A stretch of DNA of 64,000 bases from Rhodovulum bhavnagarense (GTDB lineage Bacteria > Pseudomonadota > Alphaproteobacteria > Rhodobacterales > Rhodobacteraceae): the NCBI RefSeq assembly GCF_004343505.1, contig NZ_SLXU01000002.1:234368-298367 (forward strand), given 5' to 3'. Position numbers and translations under genes: made by a program. Shown here piece by piece: positions 28,970 through 38,048 of the stretch. Position 1 is the first letter of the stretch. Every line of letters starts with the position of its first letter. The notes beneath the pieces are model-generated. The model was not told where the DNA came from. It searched no databases and worked only from the letters and a program-made list of their open reading frames with translations.

Positions 28970-29887
28970 TTGCAGACCACGCTGAAATCCACGGCGCGTT
29001 TCACCGGTCAGGGCCTTCATTCGGGCCGGCCGGTGCGCATGTCGGTTCATCCCGCCGCGGCCGAATACGGTATCTGGTTTCGTCGAACCGATCTTGATGG
29101 TGTCCAGGCCCTGATCCCGGCGCGCTGGGATGTCGTCGTTCAAACCCCGCTCTGCACCCTTCTTGAAAACGGCCCTGCAAGCGTGGCGACGGTCGAACAC
29201 GTGATGGCCGCGCTGGCCGGTTGCGGTATTCACAACGCCCTGATCGAGATCGACGGCCCCGAGGTCCCGATCCTCGACGGCAGCGCCGCGCCCTTTGTCA
29301 AGGCGTTCCTGTCTCGTGGCCTGCGCCCCCAGAACGCGCCCTTGCGCGCCTTGCGTATCCTCAAGCCTGTCGAGGTGTCCCAAGGCGCGGCCCGCGCCCG
29401 TCTCAGTCCCTCTGACGCTTTCGAGATCGACTTTCATATCGACTTTCCCGATGCGGCCATCGGCCGCCAGCACAAGCGGATGAACATGGCCAACGGGGCC
29501 TTCGTGCGTGAACTCAGCGACAGCCGCACCTTCTGCCGCAGTGCCGATGTCGAGGCAATGCGCGCCAAGGGCCTTGCGCTGGGTGGCACGCTTGAGAATG
29601 CCGTGGTCGTGGAGGGCGCGCAGGTGCTCAGCCCGGGGGGGCTGCGCCATGACGATGAACCCGTCCGCCACAAGATGCTGGATGCGCTGGGCGACCTGGC
29701 GCTGGCCGGCGCCCCGATCCTTGGTCGGTACGAGGGCCACCGCGCGGGTCATGCGCTGACCAACCGGCTTTTGCGCACACTCTTTGCAACGCCCGGGGCG
29801 TTCCGTATGGAAACATGCAGCCCTGCGCAGGCCCGGCATCTGCCCGGCACCGGCCTCAGCCCTGCCGATCTGCGTGCCGTGGCCTGA
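28970..29887 (+). CDS. lpxC: UDP-3-O-acyl-N-acetylglucosamine deacetylase LpxC
   Basis: Zinc enzyme of the committed step of lipid A synthesis. 305 residues, the usual length when translation starts at TTG 28970 (LQTTLKSTARFTGQGLHSG); no ATG or in-frame GTG is available at the family start. GAGCAGG lies upstream. Zinc ligands are TVEHVMAALAG and the PVRHKMLDALGDLALAG histidine/aspartate pair; GHRAGHALTNRLL holds the catalytic histidine. A TTG start may keep synthesis of this tightly controlled enzyme low. Confidence 0.95.
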   Translation: MQTTLKSTARFTGQGLHSGRPVRMSVHPAAAEYGIWFRRTDLDGVQALIPARWDVVVQTPLCTLLENGPASVATVEHVMAALAGCGIHNALIEIDGPEVPILDGSAAPFVKAFLSRGLRPQNAPLRALRILKPVEVSQGAARARLSPSDAFEIDFHIDFPDAAIGRQHKRMNMANGAFVRELSDSRTFCRSADVEAMRAKGLALGGTLENAVVVEGAQVLSPGGLRHDDEPVRHKMLDALGDLALAGAPILGRYEGHRAGHALTNRLLRTLFATPGAFRMETCSPAQARHLPGTGLSPADLRAVA

Positions 29888-29986
29888 CCGGGCCGGGCGT
29901 TAAGGCGTTTTGCACCCGAAATTTCTGTGCTAGGACACCGCAAGGTTCGCCGCACGCGGGCCGGTGCGAAGACGGGGTTGGGGCAT

Positions 29987-30832
29987 ATGGCAACAGGCAG
30001 CACGCGGATTCGACTGATCGGGGCGGTTTCGGCGCTGGTGCTTGTCGCGAGCTGCGGCTCGATCGGGTCCAGCCGTCCGCCGCCGCTGGAATCCCTGACC
30101 GCCGCCCAGATCTACAACAAGGCCGAGTACGAGCTTGAAACCAAACGAAAACCCGGCGATGCGGCGCTGACTTTCGGCGAGGTCGAGCGGCTTTATCCCT
30201 ATTCCGATTGGGCCAAGCGTGCCTTGATCATGCAGGCCTATTCCTATCATGCCGCGCGCGACTATGAGAACGCGCGCGCCGCCGCGCAGCGCTATATCGA
30301 TTTCTACCCCGCCGACGAGGATGCGGCCTACGCGCAATACCTGCTGGCCCTCAGTTATTACGACCAGATCGACCTGGTGGGGCGCGACCAGGGCCTGACC
30401 TTCCAGGCATTGCAGGCGTTGCGCACCCTGATCGAGCGCTATCCCGACAGCGAATATGCCCGCTCGGGGATACTCAAATTCGATCTCGCCTTCGATCATC
30501 TTGCCGCCAAGGAAATGGAGGTCGGGCGCTATTATCTCAAGCGCGGTCATTACACCGCCGCGGTCAACCGTTTCCGCGTCGTTGTCGAGGATTTCCAGAC
30601 CACCACCCATACCGCCGAGGCGCTGTTCCGGCTGATCGAATCCTACCTGTCGCTCGGCCTGGAGCAAGAGGCGCAGACCGCGGCGGCCATTCTGGGACAC
30701 AATTTCCAAGGCTCCGAATGGTACGAGGATGGGTTCAACCTGCTCAAGGGGCAGGGGCTTGCGCCCGAGGCCGGGGGCACGGGCTGGCTCAGTACGGTGT
30801 ATCGCCAGATGATCAAGGGCGAGTGGCTTTGA
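29987..30832 (+). CDS. bamD: Outer membrane assembly lipoprotein BamD
   Basis: Component of the BAM complex inserting beta-barrel proteins in the outer membrane. 281 residues: lipoprotein signal with lipobox LVASC near residue 23, then TPR-like helices (IYNKAEYELETKRKPGDAAL, VERLYPYSDWAKRALIMQAY, FYPADEDAAYAQYLLALSYY). ATG 29987 gives a proper signal peptide. It is commonly found between lpxC and recN in this group. Confidence 0.94.
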   Translation: MATGSTRIRLIGAVSALVLVASCGSIGSSRPPPLESLTAAQIYNKAEYELETKRKPGDAALTFGEVERLYPYSDWAKRALIMQAYSYHAARDYENARAAAQRYIDFYPADEDAAYAQYLLALSYYDQIDLVGRDQGLTFQALQALRTLIERYPDSEYARSGILKFDLAFDHLAAKEMEVGRYYLKRGHYTAAVNRFRVVVEDFQTTTHTAEALFRLIESYLSLGLEQEAQTAAAILGHNFQGSEWYEDGFNLLKGQGLAPEAGGTGWLSTVYRQMIKGEWL

Positions 30833-30855
30833 TCTGAACCGGGGGGCGAACGCGG

Positions 30856-32508
30856 ATGCTGCGCAGTCTCGATATCCGGGACATGCTGATCATCGACCGG
30901 CTGGAGCTATCCTTCCAACCGGGACTGAACGTGCTGACCGGCGAAACGGGTGCCGGCAAATCGATCCTGCTTGATGCCCTGGGCTTCGTGCTGGGCTGGC
31001 GAGGCCGGGCCGAACTGGTTCGCGTCGGTGCCGCCCAAGGCGAGGTGGTGGCGGTGTTCGAACTGCCGCCGCACCACCCCGCCCATGCCGTGCTGCAAGA
31101 GGCAGGCCTGCCGGCGGGCGACGAATTGATCCTGCGGCGGGTCAATACCCGAGAGGGGCGCAAGACGGCCTGGGTCAATGACCGCCGCGCCGGGGGCGAG
31201 GTGTTGCGTGCGCTGTCAGATTGCCTTGTCGAGCTGCATGGTCAACAGGATGACCGCGGTCTGTTGAACCCGCGCGCCCACCGGGCTCTGCTGGATGCCT
31301 TCGGGGATCATGATGCCGCGCTGGCGGCCACGCGCATCGCCTGGCGCGCCCGCGCCGCCGCTGACAAGGCCCTTGCCGAGGCCGAAACACGGCTGGCCGC
31401 GTTGCGCGCCGAAGAGGATTTCCTGCGCCACGCGGTTGGCGAACTGGACCGGCTCGCCCCCGAAGCCGGCGAAGAGGCCGTGCTCGACGCAAGGCGGCGC
31501 GAGATGCAGGCCGCCGACAGGGTGCGCGAGGATATCGCGCGCGCCCATGCCGCGCTGGGTCATGGCGAAGGGGCCGAGGGACGAATGGGGGATGCGCTGT
31601 GCTGGCTTGAAGGCGCGGCGGATGGTACAGCCGGGCGGCTGGACGAGGCGGTTGCCGCACTGGGACGTGCGCTGGCGGAACTGGGCGAGGCAACCGATGC
31701 GATAGAGACTTGCCTTGAGGCGATCGAGGTCGATCCCGGCGCGCTGGAGGCGACCGAAGAACGCCTGTTCGCGATCCGCGCCATGGCGCGCAAGCACGGG
31801 GTGCTGTCCGACGACCTGTCCGCGCTGGCAGATGACCTGCATGCGCGGCTCGATGCGCTGGATGCGGGTGCCCATGACCTGGCCGATTTGCAAAAGGCCC
31901 GCGCAGACGCCGATGCCGCCTATCTTGATGCCGCCCAGGCCCTGTCGGCGGCCCGCCGCGATGCCGCTTTGCGTCTGGATGCCGCCATGGCCGGGGAACT
32001 CGCCCCCCTCAAGATGGAAAGGGCCAGCTTCGCCACGCGGATCCTGCCGGCCGAACCGGGCCCCGATGGAATGGATGCCGTCGCCTTCACGGTCGCTACC
32101 AACCCCGGCGCACCTGCCGGACCGCTCGACAAGATCGCGTCGGGGGGCGAATTGTCGCGCTTCCTGCTGGCGCTCAAGGTCTGCCTCGCGCGGGGTGCAA
32201 GCCCGCTGACACTGATCTTCGATGAAATCGACCGTGGCGTGGGCGGGGCCACGGCGGATGCGGTTGGCCGCAGGCTGGCGCAGCTTGCAACGAGCGCACA
32301 GGTCCTGGTCGTCACCCATTCCCCGCAGGTTGCCGCGCGCGGGGCGCATCACTGGCGGGTGGAAAAACAGGTCAGCGACGGTGTCACGCTGTCAACCGTA
32401 ATCCCCCTGGACTTGGCCGCGCGGGTGGACGAGATCGCCCGAATGCTCTCTGGCGACACCATCACCGACGAGGCCCGCGCCGCCGCCCGAACCCTGCTTG
32501 CTGGCTGA
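30856..32508 (+). CDS. recN: DNA repair ATPase RecN
   Basis: SMC-like protein for double-strand break repair. 550 residues: N-terminal Walker A GETGAGKSILLDAL (about residue 35), LVELHGQQDD, a central coiled-coil region rich in alanine, and the C-terminal signature KIASGGELSRFLLAL with Walker B LIFDEIDRGVGG. It follows bamD by 23 nt. Upstream, two GAAC half-sites are separated by 8 rather than 7 nt, so LexA control is not supported. Confidence 0.95.
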   Translation: MLRSLDIRDMLIIDRLELSFQPGLNVLTGETGAGKSILLDALGFVLGWRGRAELVRVGAAQGEVVAVFELPPHHPAHAVLQEAGLPAGDELILRRVNTREGRKTAWVNDRRAGGEVLRALSDCLVELHGQQDDRGLLNPRAHRALLDAFGDHDAALAATRIAWRARAAADKALAEAETRLAALRAEEDFLRHAVGELDRLAPEAGEEAVLDARRREMQAADRVREDIARAHAALGHGEGAEGRMGDALCWLEGAADGTAGRLDEAVAALGRALAELGEATDAIETCLEAIEVDPGALEATEERLFAIRAMARKHGVLSDDLSALADDLHARLDALDAGAHDLADLQKARADADAAYLDAAQALSAARRDAALRLDAAMAGELAPLKMERASFATRILPAEPGPDGMDAVAFTVATNPGAPAGPLDKIASGGELSRFLLALKVCLARGASPLTLIFDEIDRGVGGATADAVGRRLAQLATSAQVLVVTHSPQVAARGAHHWRVEKQVSDGVTLSTVIPLDLAARVDEIARMLSGDTITDEARAAARTLLAG

Positions 32509-32511
32509 TCT

Positions 32512-32579
32512 CTTCTTCTTGGTCCAAATACCCAAACCCGGCGCGGCACGCGACGGACAAGGATTTCGCGAAATCCTTG
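32512..32579 (-). repeat. Dispersed hairpin + TATTTGG element, copy 3
   Basis: On the minus strand a perfect 22-bp palindrome (32558-32579, centred on TTTCGCGAAA) is followed after 24 nt by GGGTATTTGG-ACCAAGAAGAAG (32533-32512). It lies between the convergent recN and FAD-oxidase genes, in sense orientation for the latter, and ends 3 nt after the recN stop. Confidence 0.75.
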
Positions 32580-32589
32580 TGCGCGATTC

Positions 32590-33963
32590 TCAGGCCCCGC
32601 GTACCATCTTGCCCGGATTCATCACACCCCCGGGGTCCAGCGCCCGCTTGATCTGCCCCATCACGTCCCAGGCGTCGCCATGCTCGTCTTGCATATAGTC
32701 CAGCTTGCCCATGCCGATGCCGTGCTCGCCGGTCGCGGTGCCGCCCATCCTCAATGCACGCTCCACCATCCGGTGCGACAGCCGCTTGGCTTCTTCCAAC
32801 TCGGCGGCATTGTCCGGCTCGACCAGTAGGATCGCGTGGAAATTGCCATCGCCTACATGCCCCAGGATCGGGCCCGGAATGGTGGCCGCGGCGATATCGG
32901 CGCGGGTTTCCTCCACTGCCTCGGCGAGCCGGGAAATCGGCACGCACAGGTCTGTCACCATGGCGGTGGCGCCCTTGCGCGAGGCGAGGCAGGCATAATA
33001 GGCGTTGTGCCGGATGGTCCAGAGCGCGCTTCGCTCCTCTGGCCGCGAGGACCAGTCAAAGCCCTTGCCGCCATGATCGGCCACGATTGCACCAAAGGTT
33101 TCGGCTTGCTCGGCCACGCCGGCCTCGGAACCGTGGAATTCCACCATCAGGTGCGGCAGTTCGGGAAAGGACGCGCCCGCATAGGCATTGACCGCCGCCG
33201 CCGTCGCCGCATCGACGAATTCGATCCGTGCCATGGGAATGCCCATCTGGATCGTCTCGATCACGGTCTCCACTGCCGGGCCGATCTCGTCAAAGGCGCA
33301 GACGGCAGCCGAGACCGCCTCGGGTTGGCCACGCAATTTCAGCGTCAACTCCGTGATCAGCCCAAGCGTGCCTTCGGCGCCCACGAACAGCCCCGTCAGG
33401 TCATAGCCCGCGGCCGATTTGCGCGCCCGCGTGCCGGTGCGGATCACGCGGCCGTCGGCCAGAACCACCTCCAGGCCCAGTACGTTGTCGCGCATCGTGC
33501 CATAACGCACCGCGGTCGTGCCCGAGGCCCGTGTCGAGGCCATCCCGCCCAGCGAGGCATTCGCCCCCGGATCAACCGGAAAGAACAGCCCCGTGGCGCG
33601 CAATTCGCGGTTCAGCTCCTCGCGGGTCAGTCCCGGCTGGACCACGCAGTCCATGTCTTGCGGATTGACCTCAAGAACCCGGTTCATCCGGCTGAAATCC
33701 ACGCTGATCCCGCCCCTTATGGCCAGCGCATGTCCCTCGAGCGACGTTCCCGCGCCCCAGCCCGTCAGCGGGCACCCATGTGCAGAACAGATCTGCGCCA
33801 TCTGTGCCACTTCCCGGGTGGTGAGGGGATAGGCGACCGCATCGGGGGGAGCGTATGGAAAATAAGTCTCGTTCCGGCCATGCAGATCCAGATCGGACTT
33901 GGACCGGCTCAGACGATCCCCTAAGATTTTTTCAAGCGCGGTCAGGGCTTCGGGGACGGACAT
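32590..33963 (-). CDS. FAD-linked oxidase (D-lactate dehydrogenase/glycolate oxidase type)
   Basis: A 457-residue flavoprotein oxidising a 2-hydroxy acid. FAD-binding domain: GWGAGTSLEGHALAIRGG, QPGLTREELNRELRATGL, DPGANASLGGMASTRASG. C-terminal FAD-oxidase domain: GHVGDGNFHAILLVEP and GTATGEHGIGMGKLDYM. This composition is shared by D-lactate dehydrogenase (cytochrome) and GlcD; no GlcE/GlcF neighbours are present, favouring a single-subunit D-lactate or D-2-hydroxyacid dehydrogenase. ATG 33963 has GGAGGTG upstream. Divergent from the ClC gene. Confidence 0.85.
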   Translation of the reverse strand: MSVPEALTALEKILGDRLSRSKSDLDLHGRNETYFPYAPPDAVAYPLTTREVAQMAQICSAHGCPLTGWGAGTSLEGHALAIRGGISVDFSRMNRVLEVNPQDMDCVVQPGLTREELNRELRATGLFFPVDPGANASLGGMASTRASGTTAVRYGTMRDNVLGLEVVLADGRVIRTGTRARKSAAGYDLTGLFVGAEGTLGLITELTLKLRGQPEAVSAAVCAFDEIGPAVETVIETIQMGIPMARIEFVDAATAAAVNAYAGASFPELPHLMVEFHGSEAGVAEQAETFGAIVADHGGKGFDWSSRPEERSALWTIRHNAYYACLASRKGATAMVTDLCVPISRLAEAVEETRADIAAATIPGPILGHVGDGNFHAILLVEPDNAAELEEAKRLSHRMVERALRMGGTATGEHGIGMGKLDYMQDEHGDAWDVMGQIKRALDPGGVMNPGKMVRGA

Positions 33964-34066
33964 CCGGCACCTCCTGGCATATCTTGTACCGCCGGGCACC
34001 CTAGGCGAGACGGGCGGCCGGGGAAAGCCCGTTGCGCATCGCCCACCCGAAAGAGGCGCGACCGGT

Positions 34067-35749
34067 GTGAATTCCCGCACGAAACGCCAGTTGATCGAGG
34101 CGATGGACCGCCTCTATGTCCGTTTGCGCATGGCATGGGGCATCCTCAAGATGCGCGGGCCCAGCCAGGTCCAGTTCTGGTTCATCGCGTTGGCGATCGG
34201 GATCGCGGCAGGATTCGCAGCGTTGGGATTCCGTATGGGGATCGACGCGTTGCAAGGCGCGCTTTACGGTGTGGACGATCCCAATCGCCTGCATTCCTAT
34301 GCCGAAACGCTGGACTGGTACTGGATCGTGCTGCTTCCGGTGTTGGGAGGGCTGGCGGTCGGGGTGATCTTGCACAAGTTTACCGATGACGGGCGTGTGC
34401 GATCCGTTGCCGACGTGATCGAGGGCGCGGCGCTGGCCGAGGGGCGGGTGGAACAGAAAGCCGGGCTTGCCTCGGCCCTGGCTTCGTTGATCACCTTGTC
34501 ATCGGGGGGGTCGTCGGGCCGCGAGGGGCCGGTGGTGCATTTGGCCGCCGTGATGTCCTCGTGGGTGTCGGACCGGATCAAGGCCGACGGGATCACCGGG
34601 CGCGATCTTTTGGGATGCGCGGTTGCGGGCGCGGTCGCGGCCTCGTTCAACGCGCCGATTGCCGGGGCGCTGTTCGCGCTTGAGGTAGTGCTGCGCCATT
34701 TCGCCGTGCACGCCTTTGCGCCGATCACCATCGCGGCGGTGTCGGGCACGGTTATCAACCGTTTGCAATTCGGGGGTGTGACGGAATTCTCATTGCCCGA
34801 GGGACGGCTCGATTTCTACGCAGAACTGCCCGCTTTCCTGTTGTTGGGGCTGGTATGCGGGATCGTCGCGGTGATCTTGATGCGGGGCATCTTCTGGGCC
34901 GAGGATGTGGCGGGTGCGGTGCAAAGGCGCACGGCCATGCCGCGCTGGATGCGCCCGGCGGTGGCGGGTCTTGGGCTTGGGGCGATGGCGGTCTTTTTCC
35001 CGCATATCATCGGCGTCGGTTATGAAACGACCTCGGCTGCGCTGACGGGCAGCCTCTTGTTGCACGAGGCGATCGTGTTTTGTGTCCTGAAATGCGTGGC
35101 GCTTGCACTGACCATGGCCGGGCGGATGGGGGGGGGCATGTTCTCGCCCTCGTTGATGGTGGGCGCGCTGACCGGGTTGGCCTTCGGGATCGTGGCAACC
35201 GCGATTTTTCCTTATGCCTCGGGGGCAGAGACGCTTTATGCCTTGGCCGGAATGGGTGCGGTGGCGGCCGCGGTTCTGGGCGCGCCGATTTCGACCACCC
35301 TGATCGTGTTCGAACTGACCGGCGACTGGCAGACCGGATTGGCGGTGATGGTGGCCGTGTCGATGTCGACAGCCCTGGCCAGCCGGCTCGTGGACCGGTC
35401 CTTTTTTCTGACCCAACTGGAACGGCGCGGCCGTCATCTGGCCGCCGGACCGCAGGCCTACCTGTTATCGGTCTATTCCGCGGCTGTCCTGATGCGCGGC
35501 AAGGACAGCCCAAATGCCGCCTCGCGCGAGGCCTGTTACGACTTGATCGCCCAGGGCGTGATGCTGAGCCCCGAGGCAACGCTGGAAGAGGCTTTGCCGG
35601 TCTTTGACAGATGGGGACATGGATTCATCCCCGTCGCGGTGGCCGGACCGGGCGGCGAACCGCAGCTTCTGGGGGCACTATTCCACGTCGATGCACTACG
35701 TGCCTATACGCGCGCACTGGCCATGACCGCGGCCGAGGAACATTCCTGA
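34067..35749 (+). CDS. ClC-family chloride channel/transporter with CBS-like tail
   Basis: A 560-residue membrane protein. About ten hydrophobic helices with the ClC filter motifs GGSSGREGPVVHL and GGGMFSPSLMVGA; residues after about 500 (MLSPEATLEEALPVFDRWG ... LLGALFHVDALRAY) look like a CBS domain. It moves chloride, possibly in exchange for protons. GTG 34067 (AAGAGG upstream) is taken as start; ATG 34103 is possible. Confidence 0.85.
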   Translation: MNSRTKRQLIEAMDRLYVRLRMAWGILKMRGPSQVQFWFIALAIGIAAGFAALGFRMGIDALQGALYGVDDPNRLHSYAETLDWYWIVLLPVLGGLAVGVILHKFTDDGRVRSVADVIEGAALAEGRVEQKAGLASALASLITLSSGGSSGREGPVVHLAAVMSSWVSDRIKADGITGRDLLGCAVAGAVAASFNAPIAGALFALEVVLRHFAVHAFAPITIAAVSGTVINRLQFGGVTEFSLPEGRLDFYAELPAFLLLGLVCGIVAVILMRGIFWAEDVAGAVQRRTAMPRWMRPAVAGLGLGAMAVFFPHIIGVGYETTSAALTGSLLLHEAIVFCVLKCVALALTMAGRMGGGMFSPSLMVGALTGLAFGIVATAIFPYASGAETLYALAGMGAVAAAVLGAPISTTLIVFELTGDWQTGLAVMVAVSMSTALASRLVDRSFFLTQLERRGRHLAAGPQAYLLSVYSAAVLMRGKDSPNAASREACYDLIAQGVMLSPEATLEEALPVFDRWGHGFIPVAVAGPGGEPQLLGALFHVDALRAYTRALAMTAAEEHS

Positions 35750-35792
35750 GAGCGCCCCGTCGCCGCCCTGTCGCACCTGATGGGACAGCCGG

Positions 35793-36134
35793 TCAGAGAA
35801 GTTCGACCGTCACCTTGTCGCCATGAAAGGCGACATGCCCCGCGATCCGTTCGACACCGGGCAGGGGCTGTTCATAAGACCAGGCCGCATCGGGAATTTC
35901 GCCACTCTTGGTGTGCAGCGTGAAATAATGCGCCTCGCCTTTCAACGGACAGGTGGTACGGCTGTCCGAGGGGTCTAGGAACGCCATCCCCACGTCTTCG
36001 CGCGGAAAATAGACCACGGGCGACCCGCCCCGTTCGCTGAGTTCCAAGGCGTTGCGGCTTTCGGCGATCACCGCGCCGCCGGCACGGACAACCCAGGCGC
36101 CTTCGGCCTTGTTAATGACGAGCGTGTCGGTCAT
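35793..36134 (-). CDS. DUF427 family protein
   Basis: A 113-residue soluble protein of the DUF427 fold: VYFPREDVGMAFLDPSD, TTCPLKGEAHYF, and AAWSYEQPLPGVERIAGHVAF are the family's typical strings. Its function is not known. ATG at 36134 has GAGGGAG upstream. It lies downstream of pepP on the same strand. Confidence 0.85.
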   Translation of the reverse strand: MTDTLVINKAEGAWVVRAGGAVIAESRNALELSERGGSPVVYFPREDVGMAFLDPSDSRTTCPLKGEAHYFTLHTKSGEIPDAAWSYEQPLPGVERIAGHVAFHGDKVTVELL

Positions 36135-36218
36135 CGGCGTCTCCCTCGACGGATATTTGCGACAGAAATGACGCCGCTGTGTGACATGAACGTAATAATA
36201 TTGTCCAGCCGGGCCAGC

Positions 36219-36260
36219 CAGATCGGTGCGGTCAGATCGGTCCAGTCAGATCGGCGCGGT
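36219..36260. repeat. Three tandem 14-bp repeats at the 3' end of pepP
   Basis: CAGATCGGTGCGGT, CAGATCGGTCCAGT and CAGATCGGCGCGGT follow each other without gap at 36219-36232, 36233-36246 and 36247-36260. The pepP stop codon (36246-36248) lies inside the array, so the last codons of that gene are made from the repeat. Confidence 0.75.
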
Positions 36261-38048
36261 CGCTCCGACCAGCCAGTCGCGTGCCGCGTCGCTGACCAGC
36301 GGTCCGATCCGTTGCGCGACCTCGGCATGATAGGCGTTCAGCCAGTCCCGCTCATCCTTTGACAATAGAGCAGGCGCGATCAGCCGGCGGTCGATGGGCA
36401 CCCAGCTCAGCGTTTCGAAATCCAGCATCGCGCGATCATCGGCTCCCTCCAGCGGCGCTGCCTCGCGAACCACGACAAGGTTCTCGATGCGGATGCCGAA
36501 GGCGCCTTCGCGGTAATAGCCCGGCTCGTTCGACACGATCATGCCCGGTTCCAGCACTACGCCCGACAGGCGCGACAGCCGCTGTGGCCCCTCGTGGACG
36601 CATAGATAAACCCCGACCCCATGACCGGTGCCATGGTCGTAATCCTGCCCTGCCAGCCACAGCGGATAGCGCGCCAGCGCGTCCAGATCGCGGCCGGAAA
36701 GCCCCTTGGGAAATCGCGCGCGCGAAATCGCGATCATCCCTTTCAGTACCCTGGTAAAGGGCGCGCGCGCCTCTTGCGGGGGCTCGCCCACGGCCATGGT
36801 GCGGGTGATGTCGGTGGTGCCGTCCAGGTATTGCCCACCGGAATCCACCAGCAACAGCTCTCCTGGACGCACCGGGCGGTTCGTGGCCTCGGTCACACGG
36901 TAATGCACGATGGCCCCGTTCGGGCCTGCCCCGGCGATCGTGTCGAAACTAATATCGCGCAAATGGCCGGTGGCGTGGCGGAAGCCTTCGAGCGCGCGCA
37001 CCACGTCGATTTCGCTCAGCCTGCCTGATGGCGCCTCGCGGTCCAGCCAGGCGAGGAATTCCACCATCGCCGCCCCGTCGCGCAGATGGGCCGCGCGGGT
37101 TCCGTCAAGTTCGGCCTGCGACTTGCGCGCCTTGGGCAGGATACAGGGATCTTCTGCCTGCGCGATTTCGATTCCGCCTTCCTGCAATTGCCGCAAAATC
37201 CACAGCGGGGCAGAGCCGGGATCGACCCGCACCGGCCCGACAAGGCTTTTCAACCCCGGCGCCAACGCTTCGACCGGGCGCAGCGTGACCTCGCCGCCCA
37301 GGTGGGCACGAAGCGTTTCCGTCACCTTGGCGGGGTCGACGAACAGGGTCACGCGCCCGTCACGGTGCAGCACCGCAAATCCATGCGGCACCGGGTTGCG
37401 TGGGATGTCGCTGCCGCGAATGTTCAACAGCCACGCGATGGAATCGGGTAAAGTCAGCACCGCCGCCTGCTGGCCCGCCGCGCACAGGATCTTGGCAATC
37501 CGGGCGCGCTTGGCGCCGTGGGTCTCGCCCGCCAATGTCTCGGGATAGGGGATGATTTCGCCCAAGGGGGGCGCCGGCTGGTCCGACCAGATGCGGTCCA
37601 CCAGGTTGTCCACCTCGCGCAGGACAATCCCGCTGTCCGCCAGTGCGCCCTCCAGCGTTTCGATTTCGCGCGGCGTATGCAGCCAAGGATCAAGCCCTAC
37701 CGTCCCACTCCCCAGGTTTTCACGCAGCCAGTCGGCCAGCCTGACCTCTGGCCAGTCGACCGGGGCAAAGACGGCGCCGTCGATCTGGGCCCTGGCCTGC
37801 ACCCGGTAACGCCCGTCAACGAAAACGCCTGCCTTGTCCATCAGCACGCAGGCAAAGCCGGCCGATCCGGTAAACCCGGTCAGCCATGCCAGCCTTGCAT
37901 CCCGCGGGGCGACATATTCGCCTTGATGCGCGTCGGCACGTGGCACGAGAAAACCGGCAAGTCCCTCGCGGGCCATCACCGCGCGCAGCGCGGCCAGTCG
38001 GGGCTGGCCGTCCTCGGGCCGGGTGGGGCTGTCGAATCCCTGGAACAT
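36246..38048 (-). CDS. pepP: Xaa-Pro aminopeptidase (M24B)
   Basis: Metallopeptidase removing an N-terminal residue next to proline. 600 residues, the long three-domain form: creatinase-like N-terminal domain (AGFLVPRADAHQGEYV, WLTGFTGSAGFACVL), a second similar domain, and the catalytic pita-bread domain with metal ligands in LLVDSGGQYLDGTTDITRT, GTGHGVGVYLCVHEGP, SNEPGYYREG and GIRIENLVVV. The ATG follows the cobT stop directly, so the two are probably cotranscribed. Confidence 0.92.
   Translation of the reverse strand: MFQGFDSPTRPEDGQPRLAALRAVMAREGLAGFLVPRADAHQGEYVAPRDARLAWLTGFTGSAGFACVLMDKAGVFVDGRYRVQARAQIDGAVFAPVDWPEVRLADWLRENLGSGTVGLDPWLHTPREIETLEGALADSGIVLREVDNLVDRIWSDQPAPPLGEIIPYPETLAGETHGAKRARIAKILCAAGQQAAVLTLPDSIAWLLNIRGSDIPRNPVPHGFAVLHRDGRVTLFVDPAKVTETLRAHLGGEVTLRPVEALAPGLKSLVGPVRVDPGSAPLWILRQLQEGGIEIAQAEDPCILPKARKSQAELDGTRAAHLRDGAAMVEFLAWLDREAPSGRLSEIDVVRALEGFRHATGHLRDISFDTIAGAGPNGAIVHYRVTEATNRPVRPGELLLVDSGGQYLDGTTDITRTMAVGEPPQEARAPFTRVLKGMIAISRARFPKGLSGRDLDALARYPLWLAGQDYDHGTGHGVGVYLCVHEGPQRLSRLSGVVLEPGMIVSNEPGYYREGAFGIRIENLVVVREAAPLEGADDRAMLDFETLSWVPIDRRLIAPALLSKDERDWLNAYHAEVAQRIGPLVSDAARDWLVGATAPI

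Noticed and set aside
30836..30851. GAAC ... GAAC pair between bamD and recN resembling a LexA box
   Set aside because: The half-sites are separated by 8 bases, not the 7 required, and the site lies directly before the recN ATG without a clear promoter.
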